Of a stretch of 64,000 bases of DNA, positions 52,794 to 64,000 are shown piece by piece. The notes below the pieces were generated by a model, which saw nothing but the letters and a program-made list of their open reading frames with translations, ran no database searches and was not told where the DNA came from. Location: contig JABAKD010000016.1 in the NCBI GenBank assembly GCA_012845835.1, forward strand, positions 18,136,125-18,200,124. The letters run 5' to 3'. Both the position numbers and the translations under genes were made by a program. The number at the start of each line of letters is the position of its first letter. Within the stretch, counting starts at the first letter, position 1. This DNA is from Undaria pinnatifida (lineage: Eukaryota > Sar > Phaeophyceae > Laminariales > Alariaceae).

Positions 52794-54580
52794 TGCTGCG
52801 TCAAGATGGTATACTGCGTTTAGCCAGCTCCTGCTGCTCCTGCTGCTGCTACTGCTGATGCTGCTGTGTCTTCAACCTTTGTGATGATCTATACGAATGC
52901 CGTATTGAACCTCCCTCACGTCGCTCAAGCGGTCTTGCGTGGTTGCAGCTGGCGGTAAGGAGGCCGGTTGGTCGATCGACCGCAAGAATGTTCTCCTACT
53001 CGCGTACCAAGACAGGGGGTAGATCTTGCCCCTCTCCAATGAGGAGGAGATAGAAGCAACCTCAGCCTCGTCGTGCTATATGAGCTGCCACGGGCTGCTA
53101 CCACGTACACGTACAACGACGACTCACCAAACGTCTCGAAAGATAAAGCCCTCAATGCCCCAGCCACCCCGAGCGCTCCTTCACTTCCTCTTCCCTGCGC
53201 TAGCTTGTAAACCGAGCAACGACGGAACGCCGGTAAGCACCCTACCCCGAGCCGAAGCAGTGTAGTGCGGGCCTGGTGCTAAGCGGGCTGGGGGCTGGCT
53301 GAGGGTCCCTATTCGCTGGTTTCCAGGTTTCATGAAAAAGAAGGTGGCGGCACAAAACACGCCACCAGCGGGGATATACGTTGAACTCCCCCTCCTCGGT
53401 GAACCTCAAGCACAAGCTCCCCAGCTGTGGGAGCCAAGGAACATCAACACAACGCGAAGGTAAGATGGATGCGACTTTAAACCCTTCACCAGTATATAAG
53501 TAACCCGTGCGCCGTTTCTCTGGGTACATCGACGCTGGAGAAGAGCTCGACAAGGCTCGCTAGCGTGGCAAATCCGACAATCCGGCCTGAACGTGTGAGA
53601 GGCTTGGTATCCCCAGTGATACGGAGCACTTCCCCCCCAGCAAGAGCATATAATATGCAGTATATGCAGAGTAGAGAGTGGAGTTTCGTATCGTACTAAG
53701 ATCAAACGAGATGACATTTGCGTAGATCGAGTATAGCCTCGCTGTTGATTCATGTAGCCTCTTCTGTCTCGTATTCCTCTCGGATGACCTCTGTGTGACA
53801 AACCCCTTATCTTGCCCATCTCAGATCTTCTCCAATGTCCACATATACGATGTCTCCCATATCGCTTTCGACGCACACATTTTGTCGAGACATGTCGTAC
53901 GCCCTGCACCCTTAAGGCTTCTGTTCTCCTCTCGCTAGATTCTACTGCATTCTGGTACCTGGTAGGCTTTAGGCGCCAATATATAATTCGTGGAACACTA
54001 TCTATGTACTGCTGTACTTCGTGTACGTGTTATACACACAGCAGCGGTGCCGCAGCTTGAGCCGCAGCTTGAGTTGTGTTGTCACCTACTTACGATCGTA
54101 CACCTCTTTATTACGTATCGTGTACTGGTGCCAGGTACGTACGGTACAGCCATGAACGAACGTGCTTGCGGAGACGGAGCATGCGATTCCCTAAATAGCT
54201 AAATAGCCGATCGAATCGGTAGTGCCATCGTGAATCGTGACTGCTGGCTGTTGTTGTCTGCTGGCTGCTCACTGCTGACCTCACTGGGCTTGACTCATTC
54301 CGCGATGGCATGCGTTCATGAGCAATGAGGCGCAACAAGGACAGATGGACAGACCGATGGACAGACAGCAAGGCAACAAACAGACAAATGGACAGACAAG
54401 ACAGACGCCAGCGCTGTTAGCTGTTGCAAGTCATTGATGGTGATACCAGCGTACCTGGTACTGCTGTACATGATATTTATATAACAGCATGCTGTATTCC
54501 CCATATCAGTGACTGGGATCTCTGAAGTGTTTTTTTTTTCTGTTCGTCCGTCTTTCCGTTCGAATCATGGCAGGAAGAGG
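52794..54580. promoter_or_regulatory. Divergent region between the UVR gene and THOC1
   Basis: No coding sequence was recognised. Several TACCTGGTA/GTACTGCTGTAC motifs occur (53958, 54133, 54455-54475). A strong pyrimidine tract (54528-54565) followed by AATCATGGCAG precedes the first THOC1 exon. It may be an acceptor for an upstream 5' exon. Confidence 0.45.
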
Positions 54581-57500
54581 ATGAAAACGACTGAGGATCC
54601 CATCCCGAACGAGTTGGACAATGCGCTGTCCCAGCTGATACCGGCGGTGATGGCCTGCGGTGACCCCCAGAGCCCCGACTACCTCGATCTCGCCGTCTTC
54701 GAGGCCCTCGTAGAAACCGCTCCGGCCTGGAGGGATTCGGCGGGGGGGGGCGGGGGCAGGGGGCGCCTCAGCTTCAGGGTTGCCGGACAAGTGGAGGTGG
54801 CGTTTCGGCATTGCATGCACGAGGCGGCGATGGCTCTCATCGTGAGGGATGATGAGGATGGGGAGGGCGGCGGGGGGGGCAGGGCAATGAGGACCCGCGG
54901 CAAGAAGGGGAAGTCGTCTGGAAGCGGTGGTGCATTTGGTAGCGGTGGCGGTGGCGACCTATTGTCGGAGGTAAGTCTCCTTGCCGCTGCGGTGATTCGC
55001 TGACGTTATTGGCTGTGACATGGAAGCCCAGAGGCAGAAGCGGAGCCATAGTTTTCTGTGAGCGGTATTGTGCGATACGAGTACCGTCCAAGGCGAGCTG
55101 GGCCAGGCCGAGCTAAGCCAAGCAACAAAACCAGCCGTGACAAGCCGGGAGAAGGCAAGCCGAGCTTAAAAACAAGCCAAGCTAAGGCAAACGGAGATAA
55201 GGCAGAGCTAGAACAGACCGAGCTCACACGTCGAACCAAGACATATCTCTTTCTTTTCGTCTTTCTCTTTGGCCCTCTATCTTCCTCTCTCTATTTCTCC
55301 CTCCGCGTTCCTCCTCTCTCTCCATCACAATACCACCCAATACTTCATGGCAACGACTTTGCAGATGGGCGCACCCGTGGGGATACTTTCGCTCGCTCTG
55401 GACTTCGTGAGCAACGAGGTGGCGGCGTCGAGCGCTAACGGCGGCGGCAACGTCCAGGAGTCTCTGACCCGGCTGCCCATGGTACTCGTCGAGGACTTCT
55501 TGGAGTCTCAGGTGAAACGAGCCGGACCGACCCTAGTCGAATTTCGCCTCATTTTGCGAACTTTCGCTCTCGCACTTTCAGCGACGGAAGACCCAAACAA
55601 AAAACATATGCAATACTCCAGCCGAGATTTCAAACCCAAGCGCAACCGCCAGCAGGGCGACGGTCTTGGAGGGACTGCAGAGCCCTCCCCTCGTCCTTGA
55701 CGCCAGTCTTCATCACCGCCTTGAAACTTAAAAGCGTTACTCGTATGTATAGTATGGGAAAGCGTTGTGATACCGTTGTGAAGCTGCTGTGAAATAATTG
55801 TCAAAATGACACGTGCTGCGATGGGTGCAGCACTGTTTAGCCAAGTGCTTTCTGACAAGCGGGATCCTCGACTGAGGAACTGCCCATTATGATGGAGATA
55901 CTGTACCAGTTGTGTCTTACAACTTTTGCAACGCGCGCACACATGCTCGCACACGCACGCGCATGCGCATAAAGATTGTATAGCCGTCGCTAGAAACTGA
56001 TGCGAAGGATATTGGTACCTGTCGTCAACCTGTGTGCGCTTGCAGTCGGCGGTCGCGTCAGGAAACTCGCATTCTCGCCGTCACAGTTGGAAACTCGCAT
56101 TCGCGCGTAATAATACCACAGGGCAGGGAGGCGTGCACGCAGTTTTGGTGTAAGTGGGTGGAGCCTAACGCGGCGCGGTTGACGGCGGCGCCTCTCGTGC
56201 TCGCGGGTGGCAAGTACACGCTCATCCGGCTCTGCAAGAAACTGGCGCAGCGCATGAGCAAGACCCACGACTCGTCCTTCTGTGGCCAGGTGAGGGATAG
56301 AGAGTGGGCGGTGGGGTCGGTGGTCGTCCGCTCCTGTGGGGCGGCGCACGGGTTAGGGGAGTGGGAAAGGGTTAGTTTGATGAAAGGGTTTGGGGACGAG
56401 GTGTCCGCGTTAGTTAGTAAGGGCAGCAGCAGCGACAGTAGGTGCAGCAGTTGGACAGGGCCCGCTGATGGACTCTCGCCCCTCCGCTGCGCTGGCATCG
56501 TTGATCTTCCTTCTCTTCCTCCGTCTGTTCGGTATGTATCTCTGCGTTTTTCTCTCTGTATCTCTCTGTAAATGGATTGCAGATCCATTTGTTTCTGTCG
56601 AAGGCGCTGACGTTTTTCGAGCGCAGCGGGCTTAATGTCACTGGCGGTCTCAACCTGGATAACGTCACCAGCTTTGAGGTGCGAAAATCGTTATCTCATT
56701 CGTTTTTGCTGTTTTTCGTTTCACTGCTTTGCTGTTTCGCTTCTTTGCTGGGGTGTTTTTGCGTTTCTGTTTCGCTATGTTGCTGCTTCGCTCTGTATTG
56801 CTGCTTTTCTGTTTCGCTGTTCTGTTTTTCTGTTTTCATGCTTCGCTGCTTTTCTTCCTTTCCGCTTTTGCTGATTTTCTGTGATGATGTGCGGCGGTTT
56901 TTCTGTTCTCCCCTTTAACCGTCGTTAGCGCCCGTCTTCCTCCCACCTGGTGTAAGCAGGATGAGGAGCAGTTTCGACGGGCGATGTTGGGGTTTGATGG
57001 AGAGGATGAAGCGGGGGTGGTGTCGGCGTCAGCCGGGGAGGTGGGAGCTGTCGCGACGGCGGGCACGGGGGCGGCAGGGGGGGAAAGCGGTGGCGGCGCC
57101 ATGGATGTAGATACAGGTGATTAAGGGTATCCCATAGTCCTTTCGTCGACGCCGATATGGGGGTGACCCCCGGTTCGTCTTGCGTCTGTAGCACTTGTCT
57201 TCCTTGTCTGGATAACGTGGAGTACACGCCAGGGTTGGGTACGATCACATACGGGTGATCGATTTACTTCCAGAAGCGGTTCGTGCGTCGAGTATGTGAA
57301 AGCACTTTAACCTCACTGTTGTTATTTGGAAACTTCGTTGCAGCAATGAGGCATCGCGGGAATAATTCAGTCGAATTTCTCGCATATATCTCGAACGAGT
57401 ATGTATTTTGTTTTCCCGAATGCGATGTAGTGCTGCTGTGTCAGACGCGACGCGTGACAACTATCTTCCATTCCGTTGTTGTTCTTGTTGTTCTTGTCTT

Positions 57501-60500
57501 CGTTCTTGTTCTTGTTCTTGTTCTTGTTCTTGTTCTTGTTCTTGTTCTTGTTCTTGTTCTCGTTGTCGCAATGTTGTCGTTGTCGTTCTTGTTCTTGTTG
57601 AGCCAATGCCTCGTAGCAGCTATGCCTCCACACTGCCATGTCATGCTGGTTGTTGTTGTCTGACGGAATCCGAGTTGTCTTTGTCTTTTTTGCTGTTGTT
57701 GCTCGACCATTGCCCCGGTCGCGTTTACTCCTATGCCTCCGGTGTTGCTGTATCTCGCATAATGCGACGCTACCTTCCATTCCACTCGCTGTTATTCCCG
57801 TTTTTGTTAGGCAAATGTGCGTCGATACCCTTCTCATATTCGCGATGATGCCTGCGGCGTGTCTAACGCTACCCGGTACTCTCGTGTTGATGCTGCTGGA
57901 CCAATGCCCTCGTCGCGTTGACTGCTTGCTGTGGCTGCAAACAGGGGCAGGGGGGGGCGGCAAAGGAGAAGGGGACGACGCGGGGGAGTTCGCGGTTGAC
58001 TACCGGTTGTACCAGGCGTTTTGGCGACTCCAGAAGTACGCCCTTAAGCAGGACGCGGCGGTGAAGGGGGCCGAGGCTAAGGACACGTGGAACGCTATCC
58101 TTGCCGACGTCGACAAGGTGGGGGGCGCATGGAAGGGCGCGTGTTGGTGGCGTGGATGGTATAGCCGGTGTTGGTGGCGGTGGTGATGGGGGGGAGTGGT
58201 AGTGGTGTTGGTGTGATGGTTGTGTTTTTTATCGTGGTGTAGGCGATGGTAGCGGTGGTAGCGGTGTGGTGGTGGTGGCCATGGTCGTGGTGGCCGTGGT
58301 GGGGGTGTAGGGTTGGTATCATGGTGGTGTTGCTAGGGTGGTGTAGGTCTTGGTGTGGTGATGGTGCCGCGTGGTGTGTGGTGTGCGGGTTGAGGACGGG
58401 AGGAGGGGGGGGTGTACTCATTTCAGGAATAGCCGTAGTCTCAACCCCATAAACCCTCGCACCCCTACAATGCCGGGACGAAGCGCGTCGGGCTTTCACC
58501 GACCAGGCAGACATCGGGTGCGAAGCGCCGTAAGGTGTTCGGCGAGTCGCGTGAGGGATGAAGTGCATCCTACTAAAAAACACTTGTGAGGCGAACTTCC
58601 GCACCGTGTGCGTACTTTCTTGCGTATGGGTGACAGCTTCGAATGAGGTTGTTTTCTGGTGTGGCCACTTCCAGAGACGGCAATGGAGATACTCAGTAAC
58701 GCCCTCGTGGGTGCCATACCATATGCACAGTACGTGATATCATCCCCTTGCGTGATCTCTACTTCACATCTTATGATCTAACTCGGCCACCGTTACCGCC
58801 AAAACATGAAAAAAGGACAAAAAAAAATACGGTGCCCTGGTGGGGTCTAGCTCACGCAGTGGGAGGTGTGCTTTATAACGTCTTTGCCCACCGACGCCAA
58901 TCTAAACCGACTTGGAGAGTGTCGGGAGAGGTTCGCCGATGTGGTGGATATGGTATCGAGGTCGTTGTAGTTTATATTTTGGTGGGCTTGTTGGTGTTGC
59001 CGTTGTCGCTGCTTGCCGCTTACTGCTTGCAGCTCACTGCTTGCCGCTTACTGCTTGCAGCTCACTGCTGGCAGCTCGCTGCCTGCTGCTTGCTTCCCGC
59101 CTCTCGTTGCTTGATGCTTCCTGCTCGCTGCTTGCCGCTTATTGGTTGCTACTTGCTGCAACATGCGAATAAAACACCAAAACACTCGAAACAAACATCG
59201 AATCAAACAAACCTATTTCCCGAAAAAATACAGATCCTGGACGCTTTCGAAGCCAACGCCTTTTCCGACCACGACCTCCGTCTCGCTCGTGAGAGATGGA
59301 TGGGCGGCGGCGGCAGCGGTGGCAGTGGTGGCCCTGCGGCCAACGGTAGCATCAGCGGCAGCAAGCGAAGACGGGTGTCGGATGGGATGGAGTTGGAGGC
59401 GAATGGGGCGGCAGCAGGGGAGGGAGGTGGTTACTTTGGGCTGAAGTACCTGACGAGCTCGCGACTTTTGAGGCTGCAGCTTCGGGACCCTACGCTGCGG
59501 CTGCAGGTGTGTCGCTTGCCTGTCCCAGTGTCGCTTTTACTCGTGACCCCCACCGCATGTACCCCTTCTGACGTGTGCTACGATAGGCTGTACATTAAGT
59601 TAAGCTCAAAGCTGGCCAAGCTCGAGTTGCTTATTTGGGAAAGGGTGCGTGCTACACTATTTTCAGTAGCAAAGCTACCGAAATTCTCATGTTCCTGCCG
59701 GCCTCCCTTCGTTCGTGTTCAGTTCATAGGATACACCTGGTACCTGGTAGGTCCCTAGTGCCGTACCCTAAACTCTACCCGTTATATGCCTCCAATAACT
59801 CGGTATCCTACCCCTATACCTTCCACGCCCCACGTTCTTGACGCTCTCTCCGTGTGCTTGGCATAGGTCTTGACCCAGTGGCTGATCCTAGCGGCGTCCC
59901 TGAAGAGCAAAGTTGGGAAGGATAAGGACTCGCCGGTGAGAGAGAGTGGTGTTCGTGTGGGCTATCGTAAGGTTAGGTTAGGCTTAGTAAGGTCTTATGT
60001 TTGGACACGTGCTGTGGCTTTTTGGCCAAAATAGTGCTGACGGACGGCTCCCTTAAATGAAGAACTACCCACTATTGCTGGGTACCGTTTGTGATGTCAT
60101 TCAATATATACCTATAAGAAGCCAAGGGATTGTTTATCGGGTTGCACGATCATACTCTTCCTTCCTCTCTCGCTCCCTCCGTCCGTGTATCCGTCCCTCC
60201 GCTTGTTGCTGTTGTTGTTGTTGTTGACCTCGCCTGCAGAACTCTGCCGCGGACCTGAACCTTCGCATGGAGCGCGCGAAAAAACTGGTCAAGGCAACGC
60301 CTCCCAGGGGGGAGGAGTACCTGAACATGCTGCAAATGGTGCTGAACCGTGAGAGCGCCTGGACGCAGTGGAAAGATGTGGGTTTCGTTTAATCAGGCTT
60401 GTGTATTGGCTTGCCTTGCCTTGTCTCATCCGGCGGCGGGTTCGCGACCCATTATTTACCCTATCCAGGCGTGTACGCTACTGCCGGTTGCCTTGCCGGT

Positions 60501-63500
60501 TGCTCTTCGTACGGGATGTCGACGCAGTGACTGCGGCTCGATCCCGAGCTGAGGCCTCATCAGGATTCCGCTATGAACCTTCTAGACCACAATAGCATTC
60601 CGATTTTCAATCTCAATGCGTCCGGGGCTAAATAGATCTCAATGCCTGACAAGTCCCCATCCATCCCCCCTCCCCCCTCCCCTCCTGAACGACGCCACCC
60701 CCCTCTCTTATTTTATTGCGAGAAAATCGTCTCTGCTGGTGCCTCAAACGACTACCACCACCAACAACAAACAACAACAAAAACACCGCCATCATCACCA
60801 ACAACACTAACACCTCCCCCAAACACCAACACCAACATCACCCCCCAATACCACCACCAACACCATCCCCCCCCCCGCCCCCCCCCAACCACCTACCCGC
60901 CACCACCAACACCATCATCACAAACGCAAAACACCAACACCACCACCACCATCACAACCAACACCGACATGAACAATACCAACACCAACGCGGTCACTAT
61001 GACCAACACCACCACCACTTCCTCCCCAATCCCCACCCACCGCTACCACCGCCACCACCCCGACAACCACTTCAAGGTGGACAAATGCAAAGACATCCCT
61101 TCGGTGCCCGTGGGGGAAGCCAAGTCTGCCGCCGCCGCTGCCGCGGCTGGTATCGTCGCGGCGGCACCCTCGTACCCAAACAAGAGGCCAAGACCTCAAG
61201 CTTCCGTCGCGCTGGCGGAGCGCGCCAAGCACGCGCCGCTCGGGGCCGACTTTCCTCTGGAGAAGATGGTGCGCCTTTTTGTTTTTCCGTTTGTTTTTGT
61301 TGTTCCGTTTTCTTTTTTTCGCTAATTTAGTATTTTTCGTGTGTTTACTTTTGGTATTGAGGTTTTTCCACCCTCTTGCTCTCAACCCCCTCCCCCCCTC
61401 GCTGTTTGGTGTTTTTTTCTGGTCTTCGTTGTCGTCCTCTTGGGTTGGTAGGGTTTTTGGCTTCGTAGTGGTGTTTGATTTATTTAAGTAATTAATGCTT
61501 TTTTAAGGAGATGATATATAAGAGGGGTAATTATCGTTCAAGCGTGCTGTACCATTTCCTCACCCCCTCTCCTCAGGTGTCCAGGTTGCATGCTGGAGTG
61601 CCCAACTCAACTGATTATCTGGAAGACCAAAGGATGTGTGCGGAAGATCCGGATGTAAGTCTCGTTTTTTTATCAGTGGTGGATGAATTGGATTGCTGTT
61701 ACTGCTGTTGTGGCTGTTGTGGTTGTTTTTTTTGTTTATGGGTTCTGGTGCTGGTGGTGGTTGATGTCGATGTTGTTGCAGTGTTGCTGCTGAAGTTGTT
61801 TTGGCTGCTGGTGTTGTTGCTGTTGCTGGTGGTGGTGTTGTTGATCGATGTCAATTGTGCTGGGTTTGTGCTGGGTTTGTTGGTGGACGATGTTTTTGCT
61901 ATTGCTGCCGCTGCTGCTGGTGATGCCGTCGCTGTTGAAGCTGCAGCTGCTGCTGCTGTTGCTGTTCACGTTGTTGCGCATTGCTTCGCCCTCCCTTGCT
62001 GAGTGTGCTGTCGCTATTTTCCGGATGGAGCTCACCAAAAGCAGCGTTTTGGCAAGAAGGTGCCCCGGTCTTCTTAATGTTTGTTGCGCTTTAATTTTTC
62101 TTACACGCACTCGTACTCCTCCCCCTCCTCATCGTTCACGCCCCCCCCCCTCCTCGCCCCGCTGACGTTCTGCTCTCGCGCGATGTCCCCGAATAGATTC
62201 CTTCCTCCGAGCTACCGAGCGCGGGCCCCCTGTACACGTGGCGAGCGTTACGCCTCCTTGGGAAGGAAAACCCTGCTAACCTCGCGGGATGCTACGACGG
62301 CGACCTTGTGGGGGTGAGAAAAATGGAACATGTGTACGCGTTATTTTTTTGCTTCTGTTTTGTGTTGAAGCAATGACGTCGATCTTGTGGCGGTGAGAAA
62401 ATTAAGCTCCTGCTCCGTATTGGGTATTTTTACTCGTTTTGCGTTGAATCAACGACGGTGACTTTGTGGCGATGAGAAAATGTATTACCGCCATTTTGTT
62501 GTATTTGTATTTTTTTGTTTGGAAGCCAAACGGTTACCGGTCGCTCGCTCGGTCGCTCGGTCCCTCGGTCGGTTGGTCGATCAGTTGGTCAGGGCGGTCT
62601 GTGGGTTGGTTTGTCGCTGGTTCGTCCAGTCGTTGGTTTGTTCGTTCGAGTTAGTTCATGAGCAGATCATTGTTGATCTGAAGCGGAAACGAGCGCGCGC
62701 AAGCAACTACGTCGTCGAGGTACAAAACGGGAAGGATTAGTGTCCCTCCCCTTGGTTGTTTAGACCACTCTTCCTTTGCCCCTAACGCCGACTGTGCCAG
62801 CGACTATTTCTTATCCCGTAACAAACCCCGTTCCCCCCCCCCCTGTTTTTCTTCGTTTTTTATTACGATCGACACATGTCAATATTAGGCCATGTACCGA
62901 TTAGACAAGGCAAAAAACGCGGAAGACGCCGCCGCCGCCGCTGTAGCTACCGCAGCCGCGGCCGCAAGTGAAAGCGTTGCGGCGGCAGCGGCAGAAAAAA
63001 CAACGGGCGGCAAACCGCACCCTCCATCGGTGGTGTCGACGGAGGGACAAATTGACGACGCAGACGTGGTCGTGGCCATGGCTGTCGAGGATGAAGGAGA
63101 AGCTGGAGAATGGGGAGAAGATGGAGAAGATGGAAAAGGGGGAGGAGATGGAGAAGATGAAGAGGAGGGAGAAGATGGGGAAGAAGGTGAGGTGGAGCTA
63201 CAGGTCGCCCCGGAGGGCGCAGAGGGTTCTGGAGATGAGGGAGCGGATGGATCCAAGGTGAATGGGAGCGCGGCGGGAGAGGGTAGCGACGATGGTGGTG
63301 AGGGCGACAAGAAGGCGACGGTGGCGGCGGGGGGGACTTCTCTGTCCTCGCCTCGTCCTACCGCTGCTGCTGCTGCTGCTGCTGCTGGTTCCGGCTCCAA
63401 CAAGTCGAACCCCGGTAATGTCACCGTCGATGTCCCAGATAGCGCAGCGACGGGGTTGCGTGAAGTTGTAGCTGATGCTGCTGGTGTTTCAACTGGAACC

Positions 63501-63695
63501 GATCAGCCATTGGCGACAGCGGAAGAAGGCAGCGGCAGACGGAAGGTCGGCAAGAACGCTGAAGAGTCGCCGTCAGCGGCAGCAGCAGCCGTGGCGGCGG
63601 CAACGACAGCCAAAGCTGCGGCGTCCCCCAGGTCCCCTAGGTTGACGAGGAGGAGGTCGAAAATTGAGGGAAACGGAAGCGGGGACAAGAACTGA
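54581..63695 (+). CDS. THOC1: THO complex subunit 1 (THOC1/HPR1)
   Basis: Fourteen exons: 54581-54970, 55365-55511, 56122-56289, 56583-56678, 56960-57116, 57945-58117, 59234-59506, 59867-59935, 60240-60377, 61077-61268, 61577-61654, 62197-62313, 62666-62719, 62889-63695 (952 aa). THOC1 is a scaffold subunit of THO/TREX, which couples transcription to mRNA export in the nucleus. Family blocks in order: LPMVLVEDFLES, KYTLIRLCKKLAQRMSKTHD SSFCGQ, FERSGLNVTGGLNLDNVTSF, DYRLYQAFWRLQKY, KYLTSSRLLRLQLRD, VLTQWLILAASLKSKV, EEYLNMLQMVLNRESAWTQW, LYTWRALRLLGKENP. SKRRRVSD near 405 looks like an NLS. The last exon is an Ala- and acidic-rich tail ending in basic RRRSK; no death domain like the animal C-terminus is visible. 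The start is uncertain: an acceptor at 54573 suggests an upstream exon. Exons 13-14 rest on phase and splice sites only. Confidence 0.85.
57480..57562 (+). repeat. (TTCTTG)n hexanucleotide repeat
   Basis: About twelve near-perfect GTTCTT units lie in THOC1 intron 5. Confidence 0.9.
58400..58915 (+). mobile_element. DR1, longest copy with tRNA-like A box
   Basis: G run, TGTACTCATTTCAGGAATAG CCGTAGTC, CCTCGCACCCCTACAATGCC, CGACCAGGCAGACATCGGG, GCGAAGCGCCGTAAGGTGTT, TGGTGTGGCCACTTCCAGAG, GTGATATCATCCCC. Then TGGTGGGGTCTAGCTCACGC (A-box-like) and CACCGACGCCAATC. It shares both ends with the copy at 20790-21255. It lies in THOC1 intron 6. Confidence 0.7.
58990..59160 (+). repeat. GCTTGCCGCTTACTGCTTGCAGCTCACT tandem units
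   Basis: A ~28-base unit repeats about twice exactly and then degenerates into GCTGCTTGC-like words, upstream of the exon 7 acceptor of THOC1. Confidence 0.75.
60640..61070 (+). repeat. CCA/CAACACC-rich tract in THOC1 intron 9
   Basis: Over 400 bases are dominated by ACC, CCA and CAACA units, ending at the exon 10 acceptor. The tract gives a long artefactual reading frame. Confidence 0.8.
62296..62531 (+). repeat. Three 79 bp units starting inside THOC1 exon 12
   Basis: Units start at 62296, 62375 and 62454. Unit 1 is the exon 12 end plus its donor (GACGGCGACCTTGTGGGG|GTGAG). Unit 2 has GACGTCGATCTTGTGGCG|GTGAG. Unit 3 has GACGGTGACTTTGTGGCG with GATGAG, so its GT is lost. Each unit closes with GTTGAAGCAAT, GTTGAATCAAC or TGGAAGCCAAAC. 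Confidence 0.85.
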
Positions 63696-64000
63696 CCAGT
63701 TTTGTGTGACTGGGGAGAGGGGTTTTGTGGTTGTGTCGGGGGGGAGGAGGGGTTGAAAATGCAGGCGGGGGGGGGCAAGAACTGCCCACTTGTTTTGGTG
63801 GCTAGTGTGGTGCGATCGGGTTCGAAGGCTAAATTCGGGCGTAGCATTTGTTATCCTCACACCAAGGAAAGGGGTTTCGTTGTTTGGTCGGGGATGGGGT
63901 AGTCTGGCGGGGGGGGGGGGGGGGGGGGCGACGAGAAGGGGGGCAGTGGCGATCGCGAGGGCGTTGTGCGTTACGGGTATGGCGGGTTTATTTTGGAACA
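63696..64000. other. Downstream of THOC1
   Basis: This should hold the THOC1 3' UTR and flank. An uninterrupted G run of about 21 is at 63909-63929. No gene is seen. Confidence 0.5.

Noticed and set aside
60642..61325. 227-codon frame rich in Thr, Asn and Pro
   Set aside because: It is mostly a CCA/ACC tract; only 61077-61268 aligns with THOC1 and has splice sites.

Overview
This window is nuclear DNA from an intron-rich, GC-rich photosynthetic stramenopile, most likely a brown alga of the Ectocarpus type. Three things point there. Two proteins begin with bipartite plastid leaders that carry an ASAFAP-like motif. The six genes have many long introns. Neighbouring genes alternate strictly between strands, a trait reported for the Ectocarpus genome. 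The species assignment is inference; the exons come from reading frames, splice signals, intron phase and protein-family alignment from memory.

Layout: (1) 1-1370, minus: 5' exon of a UBR-box (N-recognin-like) protein running off the left edge. (2) 1686-12303, plus: a divergent indole-3-glycerol-phosphate synthase, probably plastid-targeted, 7 exons. (3) 19098-27331, minus: COX15 / heme A synthase, mitochondrial, 7 exons. (4) 29043-37581, plus: an HMG-box protein fused to a CBF/NF-Y-type histone fold, 7 exons. (5) 44994-52793, minus: a plastid-targeted UVR-motif plus SnoaL/NTF2-like protein, 9 exons. (6) 54581-63695, plus: THO complex subunit 1 (THOC1/HPR1), 14 exons. The order is -,+,-,+,-,+, so gene pairs share divergent promoter regions (1.37-1.69, 27.3-29.0, 52.8-54.6 kb) or converge on long repeat-rich tails (12.3-19.1, 37.6-45.0 kb).

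The genes form no single pathway; they are housekeeping functions (ubiquitin-linked turnover, tryptophan synthesis, respiratory haem, chromatin, mRNA export) plus one plastid protein of unknown role. Introns and intergenic DNA hold dispersed non-autonomous elements (one family with at least a dozen copies, a TIR element, tRNA-like SINEs), degenerate hexamer and pentamer arrays, interstitial telomere-like repeats and long G or C runs.

The most unusual signals are: the HMG-box/histone-fold fusion; repeated 'echoes' of exon edges with their splice sites inside neighbouring introns (in IGPS, COX15 and THOC1, possibly the HMG gene); four GC-AG introns among about 40; an IGPS whose active-site positions are partly replaced; and a dispersed repeat pair whose differences look partly protein-constrained.
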